Source: RUG100 sp050953405 (GTDB taxonomy: Bacteria; Bacillota; Clostridia; Peptostreptococcales; Anaerovoracaceae). From it: DNA of 64,000 bases. Of this stretch, positions 8,160 to 18,030 are shown one piece after another. The stretch spans positions 1 to 64,000 of the forward strand of contig JBMNMP010000002.1 of the NCBI GenBank assembly GCA_050953405.1, given 5' to 3'. Every line of letters begins with the position of its first letter. The first letter of the stretch is position 1. The position numbers and the translations under genes are program-made. The notes below the pieces were generated by a model that worked only from the letters and a program-made list of their open reading frames with translations, had not been told where the DNA came from and made no database searches.

Positions 8160-9478
8160 ACGAACAGATTATCTCAGATATGCTGGAATGTCTGGTGATA
8201 ATTCCCGCCGGTATTCTGTGCTTTCTGCCGATGAAACGGCAGATGCGGCATTCCATCCGGTCAACACTGCTCAAGGCAATCCCGGTGTTCCTGGCTCTTT
8301 CTGCCGTCTTAGTTCTGGCCGACCTTCTTACCTCCGCGGGCGGCAATGCCATTCTCTTTCCGATACTCTTTATCTGCTTCGCTTTTTATGCGCGCAGCGT
8401 AAAAGCTTCCGTGGCCGCGGCGCTTTCCATCTTTGTGGATGTAATGGCATTGATATCTCTGCTGGCAAACTTTGCGGCCAGCTTTGATGCGGCGAGGCAC
8501 CCGGACCTGGGGATCAATTCCTCGAGCGTGGACTATTCCGTTTTCCTCTTAGTATCTGCAGCTGCGGTTACCATAATTTTAGGATTTTTCTTTGACAAAT
8601 ACGGGAGCGCTCTGGTTGACAGGCTCCTTGTTCCAAAAGTGTGGCTGATGACGCTGCCGTTCTCCGGCTGTATTCTGGTGATCGATCTTCTGATGAGGCC
8701 GCTGAAATACGAGACATTCCATGTCAACAGAGTAGGCAGCAGAGTCGTCATTATACTGGCGATCGTGTTGCTGGTATGGGTGGTCATGAACGTCGTATTC
8801 TATTTCATTATCAGCACCTTACTGGATGCCGCAAAGGCGGAACAGGAGAGAAAGATCCTGAAGATGCAGGAAAAACAATACTCTGCGCAGATAAAGTATA
8901 TCAACGACTCTGCCAGGGCAAGGCATGATTTCAGACAGACTTTGAGGACTTTGAAAAAGATGGCGGATAACGGTGATGCAGAAGCGATCAGCGCCTATCT
9001 TTCAGCTTATATCCAGGAGCTGCCATCAAATGAAACGATAATGTACTGCAAGAATCATGCTCTAAATGCTGTTCTGAATTATTATGCGGCGGAAGCGAAA
9101 AAAGAAGACCTGGATATCAGTTTTCGGATCGATATCGGGGGACAAAAAACGCTTGCTGATGTAGAATTATGCACCATGATCGGTAATCTTCTGGAAAATG
9201 CCGTCGCCGCAGCCAGCGAGGCAGATGGTGAAGATCGTTTTATAGAACTTTCCATGGCTGTTCAGGGCGGACACTGGCTTTATATTGTGGAAACCAACGG
9301 CTTCGGCGGAAATATAAATCTTAAGAACGGCATCTACTCCTCAACAAAGAGAGGGGGTTCCGGTCTCGGGACCCCATCCATCAAATCTTCGGTGGAGCAC
9401 TATGGAGGAAGTGCGGAATTTTCTCATCAGGGAAACGAATTTTATGTAAATATTGCTATTCCGGTCAGCGAGGACTGA
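8156..9478 (+). CDS. GHKL sensor histidine kinase (AgrC-like)
   Basis: This 440-residue membrane kinase has about six or seven N-terminal helices (residues 10-220). A coiled linker (LDAAKAEQERKILKMQEKQ) leads to the phospho-acceptor His in RARHDFRQTLRTL. The C-terminal GHKL ATPase has the N box GNLLENAVAAA and the glycine box GGSGLGTPSIKSSVEHYGG. Kinases of this class often sense peptides, but no AgrD-like peptide gene is seen nearby. It pairs with the LytTR regulator just upstream. Confidence 0.9.
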   Translation: MNEQIISDMLECLVIIPAGILCFLPMKRQMRHSIRSTLLKAIPVFLALSAVLVLADLLTSAGGNAILFPILFICFAFYARSVKASVAAALSIFVDVMALISLLANFAASFDAARHPDLGINSSSVDYSVFLLVSAAAVTIILGFFFDKYGSALVDRLLVPKVWLMTLPFSGCILVIDLLMRPLKYETFHVNRVGSRVVIILAIVLLVWVVMNVVFYFIISTLLDAAKAEQERKILKMQEKQYSAQIKYINDSARARHDFRQTLRTLKKMADNGDAEAISAYLSAYIQELPSNETIMYCKNHALNAVLNYYAAEAKKEDLDISFRIDIGGQKTLADVELCTMIGNLLENAVAAASEADGEDRFIELSMAVQGGHWLYIVETNGFGGNINLKNGIYSSTKRGGSGLGTPSIKSSVEHYGGSAEFSHQGNEFYVNIAIPVSED

Positions 9479-9482
9479 CTGT

Positions 9483-9551
9483 CGTTTCGTGCCGTTTTAG
9501 CTGCGTCTCGTGCCTGTTTTATTGTGCTGACCCCATAATTTACGGTTTAAT
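9483..9551 (+). promoter_or_regulatory. Candidate LytTR direct repeats and weak promoter before the giant surface protein
   Basis: CGTTTCGTGCC (from 9483) and CGTCTCGTGCC (from 9504) are direct repeats with a 21-base period, each followed by a GTTTTA-type end. LytTR regulators are known to bind 9-base direct repeats separated by 12-13 bases, the same geometry. The only promoter-like elements downstream are weak (TTGTGC at 9522 and TTTAAT at 9546, 18-base spacer), as expected for an activated promoter. The repeats are visible. Their function is inferred. Confidence 0.5.
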
Positions 9552-9581
9552 AATTATGAGGAATAAAAGGAGTTGACAGTT

Positions 9582-12500
9582 ATGACAGGTAAGAGCTTCA
9601 GTGCTGCCTTGGCGGCGGCTAAACACTACTTGAAAAAGGGAATTGCCGTACTTTGTACCATCATTATGGTGCTGGGTTTGCCGGGAATGGCACCGGCAGA
9701 AGAGCCTGCACAGACCTATGAGTATACGTTTACCTCAGGGGGAGACTCATCAAAAGGTACATATTATATCACACTACACAGTTCCAGCGGCGACTCGGCG
9801 AATTTTTGCGGTCCGGAAGACCGCAGGAATGCCAGCGCCAAAATCGATGGCATCACGATCAATGCGGCGTCACCGGTTTCTTTTCGTCTTATTTACAGCG
9901 AAAATCATTCGTATCTTGATTTTTATTATAAACCGGTTGCACTTTCCATTGACGGCGGGAGCAAGTATATTACGAAAGTGGAGATCATCAATTACGGGTA
10001 TCCTCCCGGCAAGTTCACGCAATCTGAGTACACAGCGTACAGTAAGACAAACAGAGCCACAACGTTCAGCGATACTCTGAGTGGAAATTTGAGCGGCAAG
10101 GTGTACAAGCTGGTGATCACAACTTCATCGACACCGCCGGAGAAGGAAAACGGTGCCGGCAGTGTATCACTTGATGACTGGACTTACGGCGAGGAACCAA
10201 AGGCCCCGACCGTTTCCAGTACGACCAATGGTACCGGTTCGGTAAGCTATCGCTATCTTCTAGCGGACAGAAGCACGCCGCCGACGACCGTTAACAGCGG
10301 CGCTGACAGCGAGGGCGGTGTACCGGAAAATGCCGGCACCTATTATGTCCAGGCAACCTTTGCCGAAACAGATAACTATAAAGCCGTCACCGCAACGGAC
10401 AGCTTCACTATCAACAAAGCTGCGGCCAGCTATACAGCGCCGGTCGCCAGGAACAATCTTAAATACAACGGATCTGACCAGCTGCTGGTTGACGGCGGTT
10501 CGGTAACTTTGCCGCCGGGAGGGAGCATATTATACAGTCTCTCAAAAGACGGCGCTTACAGCGAGTCTATTCCATCCGCAAAGGATGCGGGAGATTATAC
10601 GTTATGGTACAAGGTCGCTGGAAACGACAACATTGCGGGTACGGATCCGCAGAGCCTGCCGGTAACTATAGCTAAAAGAAATATTACCTTAACGAGTGCT
10701 TCTGATTCGAAGCCTTATGATGGAACGGCGCTGACCAATTCCAATGTTGCTGTGACCGGGGATGGATTTGTTTCCGGAGAGGGCGCAGATTACACGGTCA
10801 CCGGATCCCGGACTGACGCAGGAACCAGCAAGAATGCTTTTTCCTATACTATGAAGGACGGGACCAATAGCAATAACTACATTGTAAAACAGGTCGAAGG
10901 GGATCTTACTGTCACTGCTACTAACGTAAAATTCACTGCTCCTGCAGCAAAAACAGACCTGTTTTACAATGGCAATTTACAGGAGTTGGTCAGCGCCGGA
11001 TTGGTTGCAGGAAACGCCGGTGAGATGCAGTACAGCCTGGATGGCGAAAATTATTCTGCATCGATCCCCGTGGCGAAGACTGCAGGCAGATACACAGTCT
11101 ACTACAGAGTCACCGGAGATAATACAAACTACAAATATGACAAGGCTTTTGGCAAGCTGGCGGCCACTATCAACAGGATGCCGGTGAAGGTATCCGGGAT
11201 CACAGCTTCAGATAAAAGCTATGACGGAACGACTGCGGCCGCACTGAATACAGCAGGTGCCGTGCTGGCCGGGAAAGCTGACGGCGATGACCTTACGATT
11301 TCGGTAACCGGAACATTCAGTGATGCCAACGCAGGCCGGAACAAGAAGGTCACTATCTCTGACCTTCAGCTGGAAGGAAGCGATGCCGGAAACTACATTC
11401 TGGCGGCGGAAGGTCAGCAGGCGGAGACAACGGCTGCGATCAACCCGCGAGCGGCAGTTCTCACCTGGGGACAGTCGGAGTTCATATATGACGGGAAGTC
11501 CCACCGCATCGAAGCCGCAGTGAGCAATCCTGCCCTGGACAGTGACACTTTTACCATGACTTATCTGAACCTGGGGAATCAGACAATCACGGCAACAGAT
11601 GCCGGCAATTACAAGGCTACTCTCACCAGCCTGGGAAATCCGAACTATACAATCCCGGATTCCACAGGAACGAAAGATTGGTCGATACGCTACCTGGACG
11701 TCCAGGATGCCGCCATTACAGGAACACCGGGCGGTGATAACTGGTATGTTTCCGATGTAGATCTGACAGCCCCGGCTGGATGCACCATCAAGACTTCTGA
11801 TAGTGAGCAATGGAAGGATTCCATCACCTTTACAGAAGATGGAACAAAGACAGTCACCTACAGGGTGAAAAACGACCAGGGACAGATCTCCGATAACAAA
11901 ACGGCCACCTTCAAGATAGACACCACTTCACCGGAAGGTGAGATCACGATCAGGCAGAATACGTTCACAACCTTACTGAACAAAGTGACCTTCGGACAGT
12001 TCTTCAAGGACCAGGTAGAGGTTACTGTTTCCGGAAATGACGATACCAGCGGCATCAGGGATATCTCGTATTACAAGAGCGATGCCGGCATGACGGAAGA
12101 GCAGGTCAGGGAGCTGGCGGACGATCAGTGGCAAAATCTTGCAGCAGGAAACTCCGGAAAGTTTACCATCAATGCAAACGATCAGTGTGTGATCTACGGA
12201 CGCATCACCGACGCGGCCGGAAATGTCACCTTTATTTCCTCAGACGGAGTGGTGCTGTATCAAGATGCTGTTCCTGCAAAAGTGGACCTTTCTTATACAA
12301 AGACGACCCGCGAAGATCAGACCGCGGAGATCACGCTCAATGGGAATACGGTCAAAGATGTAAAGAATGGCAGCGAGGTCCTCAAGGAGGGAAGCGATTA
12401 CGAGGCTGCTTCCGACGGGAAGATCACTTTCAAAGGGGCTTATCTGGACACACTTGCTGCAGGCGTGCACGAACTGACCGTTTCCTATGACGCGATGGGC

Positions 12501-13946
12501 CTCGACTATGTGGAAAAAGAGGGCAACGATGCGCCCGCGGTGACGACTGTAAAAATCACCGTTAACAAGCAGCAGGGAGTGGTGACCGATATCTCCGATA
12601 TCAGCAAGACATATGACGGCGAGGCGGCTGCGGCGCCTTCTCTGGAGACCACGAATGACAGAGGAGAAAAAGATGCCAATGTGAGGATAGAGTACAAGGT
12701 CAAGGGTGCGGATGACAGCACATACACTGCGGCTGCACCGGTGAACGCCGGAGACTATGTGGTGCGCGTCACGGCAGCGGCCGATGAGAATTACAGGGAA
12801 GCAAGCGGTACAGCGGAATTTTCCATCGCGAAAGCGCTTCTCACGGTTACCGCCGAACCGGCCGCGGTGACCTATGGCGAAGAACCGGAAAACAACGGCG
12901 TCACCTATGATGGCTTTGCGGGAAAGGAAGAGGAGACGGTACTCAAAGGGCAGCTTGATTACAGTTACAGCTACAAAGCCGGTGATGACGCGGGTTTTTA
13001 TGAGATCACGCCGGAGGGATTGTCAGGGGACAATTATGATATAAGATTTGTGAATGGAATATTAACGGTAGATAAGGCAGATGCAGAGGTGCAGATGCCG
13101 AAGGGCCTGACTCTCGGCTACAACGACAAGGAGCAGGAACTGGTGGAGGCCGGGACAACGAGCGGCGGCACCATGGAGTATTCTCTGGACGGGAACAACT
13201 GGTCTTCTGACATTCCGACGGCTTCGAAGGCAGGAGAGTATCAGGTGCTGTTCAGGGTCTCAGGAGGAAAGAATTATAATGACGTGGCTGAGAACTCTGT
13301 GAAGTCGGTGATCGAGCTGCCGAAGTCTGAGGATGTGATCACAAGGGTAGATGTTTCCGAAGGCATCGGAGATATCCCGGAATCACTGGCAAATGCGGGA
13401 TTCGATTCAGAGAAAAGCATCCGTGAAGCACTGTATAAAGCAGTTCTTGAGAAGGACTCCTCTTACGGCGAAAAAACCGGGAAACGGGTGCTCTATGATG
13501 CAACGCTGATGTACAGTGTGGACGGCGGAAAAACCTGGATCAAGGCAACGAAGGATAATTTCCCGACCGGCGGGATCACTGTTACCTTCCCGTATCCAAA
13601 GGATACCAACAAGGACGAATACGAGTTTGTTGTCGCCCACATGTTCGCTGAGGAAATGAACGGACACAGTGTCGGGGAAATCGAGACACCAGTGGCGACG
13701 AAGACTGATGAAGGCATCCAGGTGGCCTTCACGTCGCTGAGTCCGGTGATGATCGCCTGGAATAAGGTTGAGAAGCCGGAGTCTGCTGCTGGAAGCGGCA
13801 CGGCCGGCGGAACCGGCGGGACCAGCGGATTGAAAACGCCGGGAACAGGAGATGATTCTGACCTGCTGTTCTTCCTCGTAGCCGGACTGGCGGCGGCTGC
13901 CGCAGCCTGCGTGGCAGGTAGCGGGATGCGCAGAAGAAAGAACTGA
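9582..13946 (+). CDS. Large sortase-type surface protein with MBG/YDG repeats
   Basis: This is a 1,454-residue secreted protein. The signal peptide ends near APAEEP, and a long array of bacterial Ig-like MBG and YDG modules follows, with motifs such as KPYDGTALTN, KSYDGTTAAAL, FIYDGKSH and KTYDGEAAA, each about 80-90 residues. A region near residues 760-900 (SPEGEITIRQNTF onward) is of a different Ig type. The C-terminus has a variant sorting signal (TPGTGD), a hydrophobic stretch and RRRKN. Such proteins are stalks or adhesins on the cell wall. The TTG at 9573 is an alternative start, but ATG 9582 has the better distance from AAAAGGAG. Its place directly after a LytTR system suggests induction by that system. 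Confidence 0.85.
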   Translation: MTGKSFSAALAAAKHYLKKGIAVLCTIIMVLGLPGMAPAEEPAQTYEYTFTSGGDSSKGTYYITLHSSSGDSANFCGPEDRRNASAKIDGITINAASPVSFRLIYSENHSYLDFYYKPVALSIDGGSKYITKVEIINYGYPPGKFTQSEYTAYSKTNRATTFSDTLSGNLSGKVYKLVITTSSTPPEKENGAGSVSLDDWTYGEEPKAPTVSSTTNGTGSVSYRYLLADRSTPPTTVNSGADSEGGVPENAGTYYVQATFAETDNYKAVTATDSFTINKAAASYTAPVARNNLKYNGSDQLLVDGGSVTLPPGGSILYSLSKDGAYSESIPSAKDAGDYTLWYKVAGNDNIAGTDPQSLPVTIAKRNITLTSASDSKPYDGTALTNSNVAVTGDGFVSGEGADYTVTGSRTDAGTSKNAFSYTMKDGTNSNNYIVKQVEGDLTVTATNVKFTAPAAKTDLFYNGNLQELVSAGLVAGNAGEMQYSLDGENYSASIPVAKTAGRYTVYYRVTGDNTNYKYDKAFGKLAATINRMPVKVSGITASDKSYDGTTAAALNTAGAVLAGKADGDDLTISVTGTFSDANAGRNKKVTISDLQLEGSDAGNYILAAEGQQAETTAAINPRAAVLTWGQSEFIYDGKSHRIEAAVSNPALDSDTFTMTYLNLGNQTITATDAGNYKATLTSLGNPNYTIPDSTGTKDWSIRYLDVQDAAITGTPGGDNWYVSDVDLTAPAGCTIKTSDSEQWKDSITFTEDGTKTVTYRVKNDQGQISDNKTATFKIDTTSPEGEITIRQNTFTTLLNKVTFGQFFKDQVEVTVSGNDDTSGIRDISYYKSDAGMTEEQVRELADDQWQNLAAGNSGKFTINANDQCVIYGRITDAAGNVTFISSDGVVLYQDAVPAKVDLSYTKTTREDQTAEITLNGNTVKDVKNGSEVLKEGSDYEAASDGKITFKGAYLDTLAAGVHELTVSYDAMGLDYVEKEGNDAPAVTTVKITVNKQQGVVTDISDISKTYDGEAAAAPSLETTNDRGEKDANVRIEYKVKGADDSTYTAAAPVNAGDYVVRVTAAADENYREASGTAEFSIAKALLTVTAEPAAVTYGEEPENNGVTYDGFAGKEEETVLKGQLDYSYSYKAGDDAGFYEITPEGLSGDNYDIRFVNGILTVDKADAEVQMPKGLTLGYNDKEQELVEAGTTSGGTMEYSLDGNNWSSDIPTASKAGEYQVLFRVSGGKNYNDVAENSVKSVIELPKSEDVITRVDVSEGIGDIPESLANAGFDSEKSIREALYKAVLEKDSSYGEKTGKRVLYDATLMYSVDGGKTWIKATKDNFPTGGITVTFPYPKDTNKDEYEFVVAHMFAEEMNGHSVGEIETPVATKTDEGIQVAFTSLSPVMIAWNKVEKPESAAGSGTAGGTGGTSGLKTPGTGDDSDLLFFLVAGLAAAAAACVAGSGMRRRKN

Positions 13947-13995
13947 ATGGAGTCAGTTCTGGAAATTCAGATTGAAGCGTAAAGCAAGGAATAGG

Positions 13996-14023
13996 AGAGT
14001 GCTTTAAAGCACTCTCTTTTCTG
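13996..14023 (+). terminator. Terminator after the giant surface protein
   Basis: The perfect palindrome GAGAGTGCTTT-AAAGCACTCTC (11-base stem) is followed by TTTTCT. Confidence 0.85.
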
Positions 14024-14060
14024 GTGCCCGAAATCAAGTTCCGATGCTATAATGTGATGT

Positions 14061-14165
14061 ATGGATGCATATATGAGCGGAAAGCCCACGTTGCTGGAAG
14101 CGGTAGCCATTGCAATGAGATTCAATCCGGAGAGTGATCAGATAACGTTCAAAGAAGCAAAATAA
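14061..14165 (+). pseudogene. Remnant of an AAA-family ATPase
   Basis: A 34-codon ORF reads MSGKPTLLEAVAIAMRFNPE after four residues. It resembles the P-loop region of predicted AAA ATPases (SGKSTLLEAIAVALGFNPEGG), with Ser of the Walker A motif changed to Pro. There is no ribosome site and the frame ends after DQITFKEAK, so it is probably a decayed fragment. A good TATAAT (14049-14054) still stands upstream. The rest of the 13947-14281 gap shows only the terminator at its start. Confidence 0.45.
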
Positions 14166-14281
14166 TACGAGATCGGCATGGAAAAACCACCCGATTAGTG
14201 GGATAATAAATTTATGTATTTACATTGATATGAATTTAATAAAGTTGTCCTTGAGGCAGCATAAGGAAGGGAGAGATAATT

Positions 14282-16779
14282 ATGGCAGAGCAGCGGATGA
14301 ATTCCAATAGTATAGATCTGGAGAAGGCTCCCGTCGGTGAAGTGCTGAGTCACCTTAACGTCGACCAGCACAGGGGCCTGACCGCTCAGGAAGCGGCGTC
14401 CCGATTGAAGCAGTACGGGGCGAACGCACTGGAGGAGAAGGAGGAGACCTTTGCTCACAAGCTGATCCATGCTTTTATGGGCCCGATCGGATTACATGAT
14501 CGAGGCAGCGGCAATTATCTCTGCCATCATCGGGCACTGGGACGACTTTACGATCATTCTCCTGCTCCTGGTATTCAACGTCACCATCGACCTCTGGCAA
14601 TCGGCCAAGGCTTCGAGTGCACTGGCGGCACTGAAAGCGGGCATGGCCCCGCAGGCTCAGGCATTCCGCGACGGCAGGATGCAGACAGTGGATGCGGCGA
14701 CCCTGGTTCCGGGCGATATCATCCAGATCAAGCTCGGTATGATCGTGCCCGCGGACGTCCGCTTCATCAGCGGTGACTACGCTTCCATCGATCAGAGTGC
14801 TCTCACCGGTGAGTCCATCGCGGCGGACAAGAAGGTAGGCGACGAGGGCTATTCCGGTTCTGTAGTCAAAAAGGGCTCCATGATGGCGGTCGTCATCGCC
14901 ACCGGCTCGAGCACTTTCTTTGGCAGGACCGCAAAGCTGGTCGCCGGAGCAGGTGCCAAAAGCCATGCACAGCAGGCCATGTTCCAGATCGGCAACTACC
15001 TGATCGTTATCGCCTGCATCCTGGCGGCGATCATGGTCGTCTTCCGCGTCATCGAGGATCTCAAGGACGGCGCGTTCAACGGAAGCGATGCGCTGGACAT
15101 CCTGCAGTTTGTGCTGGTGCTGCTGGTGGCTTCCATCCCTGTAGCCATGCCTACCGTCTTTTCGATCACCCTGGCGCTCGGCGCGCTCGAACTGTCAAAG
15201 CATAAGGCAATCGTTTCCAAGTTGTCCTCGATCGAGGAAATGGCGGGGATCGACATTTTGTGCTCTGATAAGACGGGGACGCTGACCAAGAACCAGCTGA
15301 CGCTGGGTGAGACGACGATCCTGCACGCCAGGGACGAACAGGAAGTCGTGCTCGCAGGAGCTCTGGCTTCCGAGCGCGGCAGTATCGACTCCATCGACAT
15401 CGCAATCACCGATGCACTGAAGGACAAGACTGCTCTCGACGGATGGACAGTGGACAAATTTGTTCCCTTCGATCCGGTCTCCAAGCGCACAGAGGCCATG
15501 CTGCACGATGCAGACGGCCACAAGGCACGCTTCTCCAAGGGCGCTCCGCAGGTCATCTCAGATCTGGCCGGGCCCTCTGAAGAGGAAGCCAGGCAGATCG
15601 ACGACCTGGTGAACACACTTGCAGGACGAGGCTACCGCGCACTCGGCGTCGCCAGGAGCGATGACGACGGCGCATCCTGGCAGATCATGGGGATCTTCAG
15701 CATGTTTGATCCGCCGCGTGACGATTCTATGGCTACTATCGAGGCAGCCAGAGCTAAAGGCGTCACCGTCAAGATGATCACCGGCGACGACACAGCCATT
15801 GCAATCGAGACATGCCGCCAGCTGGGACTGGGAACCAACATCCTGAACGCAGCAGACGTATTCCCAAGGGACATGGACCCGGACAACGTCCCCCGAAGAT
15901 ATCGCAGAGACTATCGAGAATGCCGACGGATTCGCAAGGGTATTCCCGGAGCATAAATATGCAATCGTGAAAGCTTTGCAAAAGCGCGGCCATATCGTGG
16001 CCATGACCGGCGACGGCGTCAACGATGCGCCGGCACTGAAGCAGGCGGACTGCGGAACAGCGGTATCCGGCGCGACCGATGCAGCACGCTCAGCGGCAGC
16101 CCTGATCCTGACCGAGCCCGGATTGTCCGTGATCAAGACGGCAATCGATGAAGCAAGAAAAATCTTCGCCCGCATCACTTCCTACACGATATACCGTGTG
16201 GCCCTGACGATCACCATCATGTTCATCGTTGTGCTGACGGCCATCTTCATGAAGTTCACGGCACTGACCGCGATCATGATCGTCATCATGTCACTGCTCG
16301 ACGATATCCCCATCATGACGATCGCTTATGACCATACTCTGGTGAGCGAGCGGCCGATCCGCTGGCGGATGAAGAATATCCTCTCCACATCCTCGCTCAT
16401 CGGCGTCTTCACCGTGATCCAGTCCATGCTGCTCCTGGTCTACGGCCACCATACGATGACAGGCGGCATGAGCAACATCTTCGAGGTGACCACCAACGGA
16501 CAACTGCAGACGCTTGTTTTTCTGCAGCTCGTAGTAGCCGGCCACCTGCTACTGTTCGTCACCAGGCAGTCGAAATGGTTCTTCCAGAAGCCGCACCCGG
16601 CACCGGTCCTTTTCTGGGCTATCATTGCCACACAGGTCCTCGCTGCCTGTATGTGCGTTGCCGGCGTTCTGGTCCCTGCGATTTCCATCCGTGCCGTTGC
16701 GCTGATCTGGGTATACAACATCGTCTGGATGTTCATCCTCAGCGCCGTGCGACTGGTTTTGGAGAAAGTGATTAAATGA
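14282..16779 (+). pseudogene. Plasma-membrane-type (P3A) H+-transporting P-type ATPase, split by two frameshifts
   Basis: Three reading frames together give one P3A ATPase of about 830 residues. Fragment 1 (14282 to about 14490) carries the N-terminal LTAQEAASRLKQYGANALEE. Fragment 2 (about 14490-15897) has SALTGESIAADKK, the phosphorylation motif DKTGTLTKNQ and KMITGDDTAIAIETC. Fragment 3 (about 15897-16779) has MTGDGVNDAPALKQADCG and the C-terminal membrane helices. Frame changes lie near 14490 (before YMIEAAAI) and in a run of five C at 15890-15894. Both are +1, and removing one C restores EDIAETIENADGFARVFPEHK. Coding is otherwise intact, so a sequencing error is as likely as gene loss. 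The product would pump protons out using ATP. GC is higher than in the first 9 kb. Confidence 0.85.
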
Positions 16780-16796
16780 AGAAAGGAACTGAAAAA

Positions 16797-17372
16797 ATGA
16801 CATTATATATCAACGCTTGTGTGAGAAAAAATTCCCGTACGGACGAGCTCGCCAGAGAATTGCTGCGACAGCTCGATCCTGAATTTAGAGAACGCAAACT
16901 GGCGGAGGAACCGCTTTCGGTGCTCTCCGATGAGAGGCTTGAATACAGAACGAAGCAGATCGAAGAAGGGAACTTTGATGATCCGATGTTTGCTTATGCC
17001 AGGGAGTTTGCCAGTGCCGACAAGATCGTGATCTCGGCACCTTACTGGGATCTGTCGTTTCCTGCTATCCTCAGGATGTACATAGAGAATATCTACGTGA
17101 CCGGGATCGTTTCCAGGTATGGCGAAGACGGGATACCGCAGGGACTCTGCCGTGCGGAAAGCCTGTATTATGTAACCACGGCGGGCGGTCCCTATGATCC
17201 GCGGTACAGTTATGAATATCTGAAAGAACTGTGCACAGAATGTTTCGGGATCAGGGATGTGCATCTGTTGAAAGCTGAAATGCTGGATGTTGTCGGCAGT
17301 GATGTGGCCGGGATCCTGCAGGATGCAAAAAGAAAGATCCCGGCGTTGCTGTCGGACACGCATAGCGCATAA
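16797..17372 (+). CDS. NAD(P)H-dependent FMN oxidoreductase, azoreductase/flavodoxin-like fold
   Basis: About 191 residues. The N-terminal strand TLYINACVRKNSRTDELA is the FMN-phosphate loop. VISAPYWDLSFPAILRMYIE and YVTTAGGPYDP are typical of AzoR-like quinone or azo reductases, which move two electrons from NAD(P)H. I start at ATG 16797, because the earlier ATG at 16776 overlaps the ATPase stop and the GAAAGGAAC ribosome site lies between the two. It is probably read together with the ATPase region and the HAD gene downstream. Confidence 0.85.
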   Translation: MTLYINACVRKNSRTDELARELLRQLDPEFRERKLAEEPLSVLSDERLEYRTKQIEEGNFDDPMFAYAREFASADKIVISAPYWDLSFPAILRMYIENIYVTGIVSRYGEDGIPQGLCRAESLYYVTTAGGPYDPRYSYEYLKELCTECFGIRDVHLLKAEMLDVVGSDVAGILQDAKRKIPALLSDTHSA

Positions 17373-17411
17373 GAATCAGGCAGTTTATAGATGATAGAGG
17401 AGAGAAGACCC

Positions 17412-17975
17412 GTGTATGTATTTGGATTTGATAACAAGCTGGTGAACACTGAGGACCTGATCGTCGAGTTGACCAACAAGGTCCTCGGCATCCGGATGAC
17501 GAAGGAGTTCTGGTATGAGAATCTCCACAGCGTTCCTGATGTAGAGACAGAGATGAAGATATTGGAGGAAGCTTATCATGTTTCCTACACACCTGAACTG
17601 CAGAAGGAGTGCGGCGAATCATTCGTTCAGTCGCTCGGCAGCACAAAGCCGAATGCAGCGGTCTATCAGCTGGTCCGCGAGAATATGAAGACATGCATTT
17701 TTTTGAGCGGCAGTCCGCTCGAGATCATGCAGCTCTATTTTAAAGCCTGGGACATCGCTATTCCGGATGGCAGGATATATGCAGGCGTGTATAACGGTTC
17801 CGGAGAAAAAGAGAAAATACTAGCAAAGCTGCAGGCAGAGTCAGGTGTCACCTTTGTGGATGATGATGCCCGGCTGATAAAAAATGCGCAGGAGATCGTT
17901 AAGCGGGCCATCCTTGTAAAGCAGCCGTACAATTCATTCGCATGGGATGATGTGGAGACCATGATGGTATGCTGA
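17412..17975 (+). CDS. HAD-like hydrolase with degenerate motif I
   Basis: A small HAD-fold protein of about 187 residues. Motif I reads FGFDNKLVNTED, where the usual DxD is D-N-K, so the acid/base Asp is replaced. Motif II is in FLSGSPLEIM, a Lys lies in GEKEKILAK, and motif IV is FVDDDARLIKNA. The overall plan is that of phosphoglycolate-phosphatase-like proteins, but loss of the second Asp makes phosphatase activity uncertain. I choose GTG 17412 because GAGGAGAG lies 8 bases before it and the first strand then starts normally. ATG 17391 is the alternative and lacks a ribosome site. Confidence 0.65.
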   Translation: MYVFGFDNKLVNTEDLIVELTNKVLGIRMTKEFWYENLHSVPDVETEMKILEEAYHVSYTPELQKECGESFVQSLGSTKPNAAVYQLVRENMKTCIFLSGSPLEIMQLYFKAWDIAIPDGRIYAGVYNGSGEKEKILAKLQAESGVTFVDDDARLIKNAQEIVKRAILVKQPYNSFAWDDVETMMVC

Positions 17976-18030
17976 ATTAATTTTCGGCAGAGTATAGAAT
18001 ATACTGTTGAGATTTTCAAAGGAGCAGCTC

